Shown here: positions 32,341 through 47,784 of the stretch, piece by piece
Layout of the letters: every line of letters begins with the position of its first letter
Position numbering within the stretch: the stretch's first letter is position 1
Assembly (NCBI GenBank): GCA_012295275.1
Contig: CM022675.1
Coordinates: forward strand, 12,582,753 to 12,646,752
DNA: 64,000 nucleotides
From: Chrysomallon squamiferum
Taxonomy: Eukaryota > Mollusca > Gastropoda > Neomphalida > Peltospiridae
Direction: 5' to 3'
Program-made: the position numbers and the translations under genes
Notes under the pieces: model-generated
Databases searched by the model: none
What the model saw: only the letters and a program-made list of their open reading frames with translations
What the model was told of the DNA's origin: nothing

Positions 32341-35300
32341 GTTTTCTGATTTGTAGTCAAATATATTACAGTCAAAAACCTTTCTCGATGAAGTCTTCTC
32401 CAACATTAACAGCCAGTAATTTTTGTATTTTTTATTTTTGTTTTCACTTTTCAAGATCGTCCAGAACAGCGTCTTGTAAATTCACATTTAAATTCTTCAA
32501 AACTGCAGCACTACTTAGATGCTGTTGTCTTGCACGAGGTTGAAAACACTGCCGTCGTAGTGGAGTAATTATTACTAGAATGCCGATCCTACGCGGGGCT
32601 TCTCCTTAAAAAGTGGCCAGTGTTAATATTGACCTCCACGAGAAAGTAACTTTCGCTGTTGTTTGTTCAGAGTCAAAGCAAAGCATTCGTCTTTTGTTCT
32701 AAACTTCTGACCCGAATAACGTCGCCAAACTCTGCTGTGTCTAAAACATATCGTTACGCAAAGAGCGACAACTCTGTGACGGTAACAGATAAAAGATGCT
32801 TGTTTCTTTTTTTTTTTTTTTTTTTTTTTTACAGCTATGTTTTCAGATGTATTGCCTGGTTTCCAAAAAGATTAAAAACGTAAAGAAAAAGGGTGGACCA
32901 ATGTTGGCACTTTTAACAGCTGATCTATTGTTCAGTGGATATCCAAAAATATAATTTATGACAAATTAGGTTTAAAAGGTATGGGCTTTTTTTTGACACC
33001 CAGTTTTAAATAAACAGTCAACGCTTTTGTTTTTTCTTGTAAATATCACTAACAGTAAGTACAATAGAACCATCAATGATAACACACCTCATATATCTTA
33101 TATATTTTTTTATATTATTATAGCAAAAAATAATAGATAATTGATTGTATTATGAAATTAGTAATATGAAACAAACAGTGATGCTCACAAAAACTGCAAT
33201 GGTAATTATTGTGACGATGATATTAACGATGACAATCTTGTTGACAATGAAAAGTAAAATTACACGGAATCATTTTGTGCTTTTATAAATAAAACTACAA
33301 CAATAATAAAACAAAAGAAAAAAATCAATGAAAACAATCTAAAGTTTACGACTAAGTTATTTTATTTATTTTCATTTATGTTTCTTCGTATTTCTTCTGC
33401 TTCAAGATTCGCCTTTTATGAACTGAGTTTTAATTAGGATCTCAACACATTTCTATATTAATCCTGGTTTTTAACTGCCATTTGTATAATTTCATATCAA
33501 CATCATGGAAGAAGAAGTCCGTTAATTTAGAAAACAATTTAAACTATTACAATATAATTCGCCGGAAAATCCTCAATGTTTATTCAAAACAAAATTAATA
33601 CAAAATATGACAGCGGAATTCAGCAAATATCAAAACACACGAACAAACATAAATAGTCATGTTACGATAGTCAGCAAATAACAAGTAAAATTTATTTGAT
33701 TGTTTAAACATAAAAGATTTATTATAACTGATTCGACTGTAGTGCAACAATCTTTCTTCGACGACATGACACACACAAAATGACACGTCTGTTATACATG
33801 AAAGTGGGACAGCAATGTATATTTTAAAACGGCTAAAGTCTTACGTAAATAATTATAAAGTGGTGACGATGAACTGATTGTTATGAACATAATAACTACG
33901 GTACGCTGGAAAAAAAAATCAGTATCGTTTCGAACTTTGCAATTCAGTTATTACAAATTGTAATGCACAATCTTGTTTTACAGAAAAGATTGTCATTTGC
34001 AATGTTTGAAACTGCTACTATTACTTCTACGTCTATTTCTACTACTACTACTACTGCTCTGCCATTGCTAATAGTATTAATAAAACTGCAACTTATCTAC
34101 AACTACAGCCACAACTGCTCCTGCTACTGCTGCTACAACTACTACTATAAATCTTTAAAAAATTATATATTTACGTATCAATTAATTTTACATTCCTCGG
34201 AAACTAATGATTCATAATATTTTTTTTTTGACATTTTCTCTTTCCAAACATTTTTCTGAAAATTTCTAGTAAGACAAACAATCAAATGATAATTATATTA
34301 AGTAAAATGATTTATGATGATAGCAAACAGAATCATGTTTCAGAAATTCAAAAATATCGTTCAGCAACTTTCATGAAGCTACATGCAACAAGAATTTTAG
34401 TTTAATAATGTTTATTTTACTTTATTTATCTATTTATTTATTCTTTCTTTCTTTCTTCTTATTATTAGAAACTTGTATTTTTTCGAAATATTGCAAAAGG
34501 AAACAGTAAAATGTTTGCGGAAAAAGATTCATTTTCTCAATGTTCACAAATATTAAAGTGGCTAAAAGAGATTTACAAAGGTCATTGATATATGTGATTA
34601 TTTAAAAATATTAAACTTCCCGGTAATCTCAACAGAGAAATGTAACCTTGACGAAATCAAGTCTGATTACAGAACAGTATGTACCAGAAGACATGAAGCA
34701 ACAACTTCCAAAATATTCAAGAAATAAAACTTTTCATCGTCTTTAGAAAAAAATCAAAAAACTAAAAAAAAAAAAAAAAAATTTCACTATCACAAGAATG
34801 ATAGCATTTTTCATAGACGTTCTATAACACAGTTTACAAAGAAAAACTATTGATTCTCAAACATATTCTAATAATTGTGTCTTGTAAACAATTTTTCACA
34901 ATTTCTAGACGAATTAGGACAACGGTATTACTATGTTCGCGGTATTTCATAACGTCATTTTTACGTCTGCCGGAAAATGCATTTTCTGCGGGCCAGCAGT
35001 CGTGCAGCCAATCAGAATCGAGGGATTCACGTGCACTGTCTAGTTCCGTAAATTGCTAACCTGTCTGAATCCTTTACGTGTGTTTGCGAATTTTAAATAT
35101 GATTGGAAAAAAAGACGTATGCCAAGGTCCACTGAAAAGGAATATTTTTGTGATTTAAGAACAAAAAACTTCACATAAAGATGATAAAATTCATTTTGTT
35201 GAGAATCGATATCTTTTGTGTTATGATTACTTTTACTCACGCTGACCACTGATCCGGGCTGTGCTGTTTTACTTTACAGTCATATCACAATAATGTCAAG

Positions 35301-35539
35301 GTTCCATTGATAAATGGCGTTATACAAGAATAAGAACAACATCGAACACGACAACAATAATAATTATTATTACTATAATTTTAGTAGCGACTGTAGGAGT
35401 AGTAGAAGTAGAAGTAATAGTGTCACTAGAAGAAGTAGTAGTAGATGTAGTAATGGTAATAGTAGTAGTAGCAGCAACAGGAGCTGAAACCGAATAATAA
35501 TAACAGCAACAAAAGTACTACTGTTGCTATTATTACTAT

Positions 35540-35573
<34 letters not shown>

Positions 35574-36442
35574 GCTACTACTGCTACTACTACTACTACT
35601 AATAATAATAATTCAAAATGAGTACGTTTGCCAGAGAAACAGAATATTGAAATAACAAAAAATTAGAAACATCAAAGTAAGCTGTTTAAAAAATAATAAT
35701 AATAATAAATAAATAAAAATAAATATACATTAATGTAAAAAGAGATGATAAAATCTACAAAGCTTTGACGATCAAACCCTAATTTATTGATAATGTCAAT
35801 GTTTACCAGGAAAAAAAAACACATTAATATCAAATATAATATTTGTCATAATTCCGTAATTTCAAAATCACATTATTTGTTGATTTCTTTCTGTCGCTTC
35901 TGGTTTTTTGTTAATTGCTCGAGAAACTAACAAACAAACACGAACAAGTTACTGGTAGACAACAGTGTCATCTCGTGTGGTCATCACACCAGGAAGTCAG
36001 AGTTACACAAACACGAATTTGTATCTTCACGAAAACACGGCGGTTGTCAGTATACGTTTAGCCAAGCAGTCGGACGTGTTTGTTTTCCATCTGTTTCATC
36101 ACACATTTAATTAAAGCTTCCGTATTCACTGTTCGAGGAAAGATGTCGAGCGACTGGCCATTGTTGACTTCTGCAACTGTTTAAGATGTACACGGAAGCT
36201 AAGCGTTGTTGTTTGTGGAAGGGTGAAAACAGTGAAGTACAAAACGATTAATAAGGAGTGTCGGTAACTCGGTTCAAGTAAGTAGAGATAGATGCTGGGT
36301 TTTTAACCAAAAAAAAATAATTTCGTATTAACCTGGAAACAGTTTCAAAAATAAAACTGTTATACAAGAGTAACACTCGTTTCGTTAAACATTTCTTTAT
36401 TAAAATTAACAGAAAATATAATTTATTATAATCATTGTTGTT

Positions 36443-36480
<38 letters not shown>

Positions 36481-37034
36481 TTTTCCTTCTTTATATTTAT
36501 TTTTTTTCTCATTTTCTCTTCATTTACCTGAATTTGAAACAGGAGACTGTCTGGCTGCCCAGATCAAATGAGCCTTGTCATTTTATTTAAGTATATGACA
36601 GTGTTATTATCATGTACACTGTATTTGACTACAGTATTATTATCATGCACTCTGTATTTGACTACAGCAGAATTATCATGTGATCTGTGAAGCACTGAAA
36701 CAGCGACATAACGCATGTCCTGGATTCTGAACAATAAGCAGAAAAAAAACAACAACAAAGAAACCTTCCTCTGGTATAAAAGTTAGGAGGAAAATACTTG
36801 AATATTTTTATTGCTACACACTTCACAACACATCGGTTTAAGTCGGTTCCTACTCAGCATAATTTAACACATAATTTGACTACAAAACCAGCACCATGAA
36901 TGTTCAGTTTTAGAAAGACTGATGACATTAGCATAATTATGCCAGTTTGTTCCCTTAATGATTAATGCTCTTTATGCTCCTCATAACGTAGAAGGTAGCG
37001 AGACCATTAAATAATAATAACAATAAACGAGACC

Positions 37035-37068
<34 letters not shown>

Positions 37069-37485
37069 TGATGATGATGATGATGATGATGTTATTCAGA
37101 TCCATATTGTTTAGCATTTTGTTATGAAATAAACCTTTATATCCCATTCCATAATGTGATATAGTATAATCTGATCCCAATGGTTTTGTCTTTATATGTC
37201 CCAGATATTGTTTTGTAATGTGGTTTACACATCAGTCTGAGTTTAGATATATAACGATGAGTTAAAACAACTTAAATATTAGTGTTTATTAGACTTTAAT
37301 GATGATAACTGTAAGAGTAATCCGACAGCTCACTCTTGTTTACGAAAACGTACGTTTTCTAAAGAATTTAACTGAATAAAATGTGCATGATTTTTTCAGT
37401 CTTAAGTATATCTGAGCAAATATGCTTGAAAAAATCTTGAATTATAATGCAAATAATACATATAATAATAGTAATAATAATAATA

Positions 37486-37537
<52 letters not shown>

Positions 37538-37887
37538 GTGGTAGTAGTAGTAGAAATAATATTAAAAGGAAGAAGAAGAAGAAAAATATAACAACAACAA
37601 AAACAACAGTAGCAGTAGTAGTCGTAATTATTTTATTTTATTTCATATTTGAAATACATAATCAAAATTAGTGAAATACCTGCAGAGGACAATAGCTTAA
37701 TGTGATAAGGTCTATGTCAAAATTTATTTAAAAATTTACTTTTAATAAAAAATCCGATTATCGAGAGAAAATTAATACAACTGATAAATGAAATCAGTAC
37801 GTATGATAATACTCTGGATTAACGTGTAATTAATGCAGACAGAACACAGATTTCCATTATCGGTTATCTTTCTTGAATGTTCACGTT
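32341..37887. other. Intergenic region between Ly6 5' end and GRHPR-like 3' end
   Basis: The Ly6 promoter and 5' UTR should lie just right of 32340, but I see no clear TATA box. A poly-T tract sits at about 32811-32830 and another at 36449-36477. (AAT)n runs occur at 37030-37066 and 37475-37535. A minus-strand AATAAA (37728-37723) lies about 160 nt beyond the GRHPR-like stop and could be its polyadenylation signal. No exon was recognised. Confidence 0.65.
35390..35606. repeat. AGT-rich arm and ACT-rich arm: inverted microsatellite
   Basis: The left part (about 35392-35473) is AGT/AGA trinucleotide-rich and the right part (about 35515-35601) is almost pure (ACT)n. The arms are reverse complements around a spacer of about 40 bp and could form a long imperfect hairpin. 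Confidence 0.7.
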
Positions 37888-40710
<2,823 letters not shown>

Positions 40711-40934
40711 TTTCGTTTTGTGTGAATTCCTCCTCCGGAGAGCACCAACTTCTTATTTAATTTGGGGCCATATAAGAGTTCATGCTGGATGTGTATTTGG
40801 TGTTCTGTATAACCCTTATGTGACTGTTGTTGAACATTACCATTATTTTAGTACTATACTGATAGTGTATGTTCGGAGCTAGCGCTAATACAGTTTCAAA
40901 AGTATCTTGTGTTTGCTGTGTTTCTACTGAACAA

Positions 40935-40946
40935 AAAGATGCTACT

Positions 40947-40996
<50 letters not shown>

Positions 40997-41005
40997 ACAC
41001 ACACA
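40935..41005. repeat. (CA)n microsatellite upstream of the GRHPR-like start
   Basis: An almost uninterrupted CA run lies from about 40950 to 41004, some 240 bp upstream of the exon 1 start codon. Confidence 0.9.
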
Positions 41006-41253
41006 TATATATGTATATATTTACAGCTGAGTGGAATCCCCATGACACCCGGGTACAGAACTGTTGTCGTAATTAAGATATACGCAGAACGGTACTTTTA
41101 TTACAAATATTTAGTTGGTTTTATTTCTAAGCATTCACACATATGTAAACAATACCAAAGCTAAAAACGTGTTTTTAAACAGGTGTACTTTCTTTCAATC
41201 ATTTAATATGTCAGTATCTTTTCAGAAAGTTCAAAAATTCCTCGTGAACTCAC

Positions 41254-41467
41254 CTGCTGCATTAAGAAGTTCCACGTCCACTATATTAGCCGCATACAGA
41301 AAAATACCGTCTACCCTCAACTTTTTTAAAACTCGTAAAAGTTCATCCTGCGCCATACGATGATAACTATCCCATAATTCAAGTGTGCAGTGTTTCTCAA
41401 GAGAAGTTAACCACTTCGGCGGACAAGCTAGCGTAACATAAACAAGAGGTTTATTCTCGGTGTTCAT
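41254..41467 (-). pseudogene. Duplicate of GRHPR-like exon 1 with its promoter and donor site
   Basis: This 214-bp block copies exon 1 (40497-40710) 757 bp upstream of it. It keeps the ATG, an open frame of 71 codons and the GTGAGT donor. By eye the copies differ at 10 of 214 bases; seven changes alter residues and three are silent, about what unselected drift would give. Similarity extends roughly 60-75 bp upstream of the ATG, covering promoter or 5' UTR sequence, and stops about 10 bp after the donor. No exon 2 or 3 copy follows. It is either a dead partial duplicate or an alternative first exon that splices into 40347; the substitution pattern favours the first. Confidence 0.75.
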
Positions 41468-41726
41468 TTTCGTTTTGTGTGAATTCCCGTCCGAAGAGCA
41501 CCGACTTTATATTTAATTTGGATCCATTACCTACTAATGATATTCAAAGTCATGCCAGTAATAACACTGGACACCTATTTTTTTTTTTTTTTTTTTTTTT
41601 TTTGTAACGTGTTTTTGAATAAGAAAATTATATTTATAAATGACAAATATTGTATACCAACAAAATAAAATAGAATGTAAAGAAATAAATTGATTTTGTA
41701 AAGTGTATAAATCTTGGAGATCAAAC

Positions 41727-42195
41727 ACATTATTTTAACGCCTTTGGCTGGAGTTACAGCCGTTATCGACTCCTTCTGCTTCAGTATGGTACACATCGTA
41801 GAAGTACTATGCTCGTATTAACTAGCCAAGTCTACTTCTGGCACACCTCGCTCATGTTTTTCTATGAATTCAAGCTTTAATTCACTGGACATCGTCCGCT
41901 GCTTCTTCTCAGCACTATCCTTTACACTCACTTTCTTAGGATCAATCGCCAGAAAAAGGAAATTTGGCAAAATACAACACAAGAGATTCTTCCATGGTGA
42001 GTTAACCACGTGAAGTAAACGAATGAAACGCGGGATGCTAGCCGGATGTTATATTGTTCATTGCGCCAACTAGCGGCGGCGTATCTGAAGCTCGAGCGTA
42101 ACTCGGATTCTGGCTCGCAACTCAAAGCAAACTCTACCAGACGACTGCTACCAGTAGACTCTACCAGTTGAGCAGTCGTAAGTCGAGGTATCACT
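41727..42195 (-). mobile_element. Decayed Tigger/pogo-type (Tc1/mariner superfamily) transposase fragment
   Basis: Reading leftwards from about 41945, one frame gives DPKKVSVKDSAEKKQRTMSS, then ELKLEFIEKHERGVPEVDLA, a TAA stop at 41820-41818, and in the same frame TMCTILKQKESITAVTPAKG. This is the N-terminal helix-turn-helix region of Tigger-like transposases. The usual start Met is Ile here, a stop interrupts the frame, and similarity ends near 41727, so catalytic domains are absent. On the minus strand, cctcgacttacgactg near 42188-42173 may be a remnant terminal inverted repeat; that part is less sure. Confidence 0.75.
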
Positions 42196-42236
42196 ATATA
42201 TGTGTGTGTCCGACGTAACTATCGAGATGACGAATT

Positions 42237-42368
<132 letters not shown>

Positions 42369-42679
42369 ATGTAAATGAGTGACTTGGGGTTGGAGGAGGG
42401 AGGAGATCGAAAACAAAAATTTAAATGCAGTTTCTAAATATTCATTTCATTTTACTGGCTGAATATTTCTACACAGTAACATGACGTAAATTTATCAACA
42501 AAACAAATGTTTATTAGAGTTATTATCAAGATTTTCTTAACAGTTCAATATATATAAATACAGGTGTGCTTTTGAATATATACCTACACTTAATCCAAGG
42601 ATTTCTTGGGGAATTGTTTGTGTATTAGTTGCATGAATAATTATATGCAGAACGTTTTGTACAGAGAAATGTTATGTAA

Positions 42680-42690
42680 TAATGATAATA

Positions 42691-42753
<63 letters not shown>

Positions 42754-43836
42754 TAATAATAATAATAATAATAAATAATAATAATAATAATAATAAATAA
42801 ACCTACTTGTAAATCTGAAACTAAAAACTGTTAGACTGACAGATTTGCGTTCTAAGAAACAGTCTTGACCCTGTACTTTTTTTACGTACTTGTTACAAAC
42901 ACAGCTGAAGTTCAGTTATTTATCAATAGTAACTAATTGTTAATGATGATAAAGATGGTAATTATAATAACAGTAGTAATAGTAGGTGTGGTAGTAATAT
43001 TTATATATATATAAATATATACACACACACACACACACTCACACACACACACACACACACACACGCCTATACACAGATATATAAACACATGCATACATAT
43101 ATATATATATATATACCTACACAGACTTTACTGGGTCATAAAACAACTAATAATAAAAATACGTTCTCAGACGTTGTTATTAACACTTAATACAACGGAA
43201 ACACATAAAACTGTCGATCTGTCTTCTAAGTAATAAGACACAGAATTAAAGGTCTAAGCGTCGTTTTTTTATATACGCCAGGACGTTATATATATCTGAG
43301 TATTTTACGCTAATATCCTTGTCTCTGCATTTTTCTCCAAAACTGGATACTAGTGACTAGTGTCTATACTTTCCTTCCTAATATTTATCTTTATTGTTCT
43401 TTTATTTATGGCTTCGTTATCTTCTTCCAGTATTTCTCTATAAGTATTTCATTCTGAGTGTTTTTCTTCGATGTGAATGTATGGCTTTGTTTTTCTTTCT
43501 CTAGTATTTTTCTTTGCACAGTTTTCTTCAGCGTACTTTTTTTTTCTCTTATAAATAAAACAAAGAAAATACTAACAAAATAAGAAAATGCAAAAATACA
43601 TACATAAATAAATAATAAATAAATAAAATAATAATAATAATAAATAATAATAATAATAATAATAATAGTAATAATAATAATAATAGATGAGTGAAAAAAA
43701 AGAAGAAAAATCGACAAAACGACAGATGCTTTCATAAATTAATCGATTTGAAAACACTAGCTTGCACTGATTTCGTGTTGTGATAAATCGAGTGATCGTT
43801 TGAAAACAGAATAAAATCAGTAAAGGTTAAGGCTAC

Positions 43837-43909
<73 letters not shown>

Positions 43910-44500
43910 TGCAGAAGTACATTTAGAATGACAGATTTACATACTGAGAAACTGTCTCAACCGTGCACCTTTAATACGTACTTATTACAAACACAGCTGA
44001 AGTTCAGTTATTTATCAATAATGATTTCTCTGACCAGTTGGCTTTTTAAATACAAGTGTGTATTTATCACTTGTGTCATAATCTTCTTAGTGATCACTTT
44101 GAGACAAGGTAACCTTTAAATTAATTACTTTATTTCTTTGTTTGTTTATTTATTTATTTAGTTAGTTAGTTAGCTATTTGTGTTCTGCAGCAGATTAGAA
44201 ATATGATGTATTATTTATAAGTATATGTTTAAGTATATGTATGAATGTGTGTGTATATATATGTATATAAATCTATATATATAAATGTATGTATGTATAT
44301 ATGCATATATATGTATACAATAAAAATACGCTCATAGCAATTTTAATAATGAAAAATTAATGTTACATAGCTACATGAAACTGTCTTGTGTGTTCAATAA
44401 TTTCTTGTTAACAAAATACAGAATTAAAGATTTAAGCTTACCTTTTTTCCTAGACCAAGCCTTTATATATCTTTGAGTGTTTTACATTATGTAACGGAAA
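42680..44500. repeat. Tandem segmental duplication at the 5' end of the sulfotransferase gene
   Basis: Copy A (about 42680-43330) and copy B (about 43835-44500) share an (AAT)n run followed by a block with acaaacacagctgaagttca (about 42895 in A, 43988 in B). Further right a second shared block has an aataaaaatacg start (43151 and 44329) and an agaattaaag element. Offsets are about 1.09 and 1.18 kb. Copy B contains the sulfotransferase start codon; copy A reads atcaatagtaac where B has atcaataatgat, so it has no ATG there. Confidence 0.7.
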
Positions 44501-45026
44501 TACTAGGAACTCTCATCTGTAATTAATTATTTCTTGTTAACAACAGTCGGATTAAAGGTCATAATTTATATATATACAAATATCTTTGAAATCCTTCACC
44601 TTTTCTCTTTTAATTGCTTTTCTTTCTCTCGCTTTTTCAAATAATTTTTTTACTATTCTTTTTCAAACGTTTATATTAGGCTTTTATTTATTTATTGTCA
44701 AAATCGTTATGATAATGATTACGAAAATAGTAATACTATGTGTGGTAGTCGTAGTTGTAGATAAAGTAGTATTAATAATTAGTTTTTGTAGTATTAATAT
44801 TAGTGTATGTAGTAGCAGTACATATTACAAGTAATACTAGTAATACTTGGAAGCAGTACTAGTAGTAGTAGCAGCAGCAGCAGTACTAATAAAAAAGGAC
44901 TTTGAGGATAATCACTGTTAGTAATATGTTATACCACTACAACCACTATTACTACCACTGCTATGAATATCACCACTTTTAGCAGTAGTAGAACTAACAT
45001 TTGTTGGTATTTTATCTATATAAATC

Positions 45027-45091
<65 letters not shown>

Positions 45092-45860
45092 TGTATTATA
45101 TTACCATAAGGCTTTAACAGTGCTAATTAAGTAGGTCGAAATACAGTACAGGTTTATGTGTTGAAACTGGAACTTCTTGGCTGTACGGAAGTGTGTAATC
45201 AAGTTCTTAATGAGACAGCGAATTAGTATATACATTTCAAGTGAGACAACTTGTAACTAGCAACGTAATTTCTTTTATGTCCCAGTATACGCGCGTGCAC
45301 ATGTGTGTATATGTCTGTGTGATCAGATTTTGTGATTTGTGTGTAAAAAAAAAATTAACAATCTTTGCCAATTATGTTGCTTAAGTTTATGAAGCATGAA
45401 GGTTTTTGGGGGGTTTTTTTAAAAAGTAAAAAAAAAAAAATTATAATAAAAATAAAAAGTAGGTTTTGCAGCATTAATCAATATTATATACATATACGAT
45501 AAATATTAAAATCAACAGCCCGCTTTAATATCTATTTTATATTCCAGTATCTGTAAGTGAAAAATGGGCAAGCGGGTTAATGAATTACTCGGAAATATAT
45601 TTCAGCAAGATTCACAATTTGCTACCGAACACAGGTAAGAAAACACACAAACAAAACAACAAAAAACATAAAAATTCTAAATAAAAAAAAAGAGAAAGAA
45701 AGAAAGAAATAAGGAAAGAATGATAGAAAAATATTTAGATATAATGAAATAAAAAAATTCGATGGTAAATAAAATTTAAAAACAAAATAAAGTAAATAAA
45801 TGTAGCCACAAAATATTTTATTAAACTAAGTAAAATAAAACAAACAAACAAACAAACAAA

Positions 45861-45915
<55 letters not shown>

Positions 45916-45924
45916 ACAAACAAA

Positions 45925-45963
<39 letters not shown>

Positions 45964-46146
45964 ACAAACAAACAAATAAATAAATAAATAAATAAATATT
46001 ATATAACATTGGAAAACACAATGCAAAATTAACAAAGTTTGAAAGTAAACAAAATGTATTTAAATATTTAAACATACAATAAAAATGTACTTCGACGTGT
46101 TTAGGCTGGTTTCACGTAATGTTACTAATTAAAAAAAAAAAAAAAA

Positions 46147-46194
<48 letters not shown>

Positions 46195-46486
46195 TGTTTA
46201 TGCCACAGAAATCTCAGCAGAACCGACGACGAAGAAACCTAAGTTTCTTTTAGTTGCGGCATACTTCCGCAGCGGATCTTCTTTTACGGCAGAAATATTC
46301 AAGCACCACGCAGGCTCTTTCTACGTGTTTGAACCACTTTATTACTTGTGGAAAAAGGACATAAATTTTCTGACGTTTCTGAATGGATCAAAACTGTAAG
46401 TAGAGAGAAAGCAAAAATAAAGAATAAAAAAAAAAAAAAAAAATGTACATAGTGAAAGAATAATTCTATGCTAATGTGTACGTACG

Positions 46487-46523
<37 letters not shown>

Positions 46524-47489
46524 ATATGCATCTATCACTGTATGTATAAGAAATGTAATGGGAAAAAGTCAATAAAAGAAAAAAAGAAAAAGAATTAAAG
46601 TGAAAAGAAATGTTATGTCTTTTTGATTATACCGGTTCCTTCTACTGTTGTGAAAATTATTAAAGCAAATGATTAATTTTGTTCCAGCGTGTTGAAGGAC
46701 ATGGAAGTTAGGACAGCGGAATCTGTCAGAACTCTAAATAGCTGTTTTCATTGCCATTTCGAAGAGCTTGCAGTGGAAGTTTTGACACACAAAAGCTTTC
46801 TGATGAGAAATTTGAAATTAGATTCTTACATAAAGTGCATTGAAAAAACGAAAAAGCGACTTGAAATTAAAAAATGTCTTCCTTATTTGAAAGAGGAGTG
46901 TGAAAAGTCGTCTGTCCGAGTCGTAAAAATTATCCGTTTATCTCTCAGCGTGTTGCAGACGATGTTGGAGAAAAATGCTAATTTGAAGATATTGCACTTG
47001 ATACGAGATCCGAGGGGAATTCTGTACTCTAGAAAAAATATCTTCAAAATCAAAACTTTTAGCGAAACTCTAAAAAATATGTCCACAGATCTATGTCAGC
47101 GTATGGAACGCAATCTCAACACATCAGATATTTTTAAAAAACTGTTTCCAAGCAGAACCGCGGTCGTCAGGTATGAAACAGTGGCGAGGAGCCCAGTAAA
47201 TGAAGCTAAACGTTTATTCAAATTTCTCCGGATTCAGCCGACATTTGGCGACTTGGCTCATGTTTACTGCAAAGCTTACTCAGATAGCGCTGTTACGGAC
47301 AGTTATGGAACGACACGACAGAATTCATCGTTAATCGCTTACAAATGGTTGAAAACGGCCAAATTCAGTGATTTACAAATTATAGACAGTTGCTGTAGAG
47401 GATTGTACAGTAAAGCGGGTTATCTCCCCATTGAGAATGAACAATCTCGGTCTCGTGAACCTATTGCTGAAGATGATTTTCTTCATTGA
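44021..47489 (+). CDS. Golgi-type carbohydrate 6-O-sulfotransferase (CHST family), type II membrane protein
   Basis: Exons 44021-44108, 45548-45634, 46209-46395 and 46688-47489 (stop TGA) join in phase to 387 aa. Residues about 10-26 (KYKCVFITCVIIFLVITL) are an uncleaved N-terminal membrane anchor typical of Golgi enzymes. The PAPS 5'-phosphosulfate loop is FRSGSSF (78-84) followed by SFYVFEPL, and the 3'-phosphate motif is LIRDPRGILYSR (225-236); both are hallmarks of the Gal/GalNAc/GlcNAc 6-O-sulfotransferase group, which sulfates glycan chains using PAPS. Which sugar is used cannot be told. An upstream in-frame ATG at 43928 would add 31 residues before the anchor; I prefer 44021. The third exon could equally start at 46218 or 46221 without a frame change. 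An AATAAA at 47633 fits as polyadenylation signal. Confidence 0.88.
44109..45547 (+). other. Sulfotransferase intron 1 (phase 1), microsatellite-rich
   Basis: It holds the right part of duplication copy B, an AGT/AGC trinucleotide tract around 44740-44890 and (CA)n at 45029-45090. No exon is recognised. Confidence 0.75.
45635..46208 (+). other. Sulfotransferase intron 2 with long (AAAT)n and (ATA)n arrays
   Basis: (AAAT)n with AAAC interruptions fills about 45838-45997, and poly-A/(ATA)n fills 46131-46193, ending about 15 nt before the acceptor region. Confidence 0.85.
46396..46687 (+). other. Sulfotransferase intron 3 with (TG)n
   Basis: The 292-bp phase-2 intron carries a poly-A run near 46427 and (TG)n at 46495-46521. 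Confidence 0.85.
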
Positions 47490-47751
47490 AACATGCTTCA
47501 CATGGTGACTTTCACTTATAAAATTAGTTATAGAGAGTTAGTGTTAGAAGCGGATCGTAATGTTCTTTAAAAAGGGAGCACCATCCATAGAGGTAGCTGT
47601 TTGAATATGTAAACAAACAAACCAAAGAAAGAAATAAATTAAAAAAACAAGCACAGCACCAACCAACCAACCAAATAACCAAATAAATAAATATAATATT
47701 AAACGTATTTATGTTTTTGTTATATAGTTCAGTTACAACTACTACTACTCC

Positions 47752-47784
<33 letters not shown>

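Noticed and set aside
41928-42194. 88-codon minus-strand frame upstream of the Tigger fragment
   Set aside because: It is in a different frame from the transposase and most likely the element's untranslated 5' end.
45735-46075. Minus-strand frames of repeated YLFI residues
   Set aside because: Translation of the (AAAT)n microsatellite.
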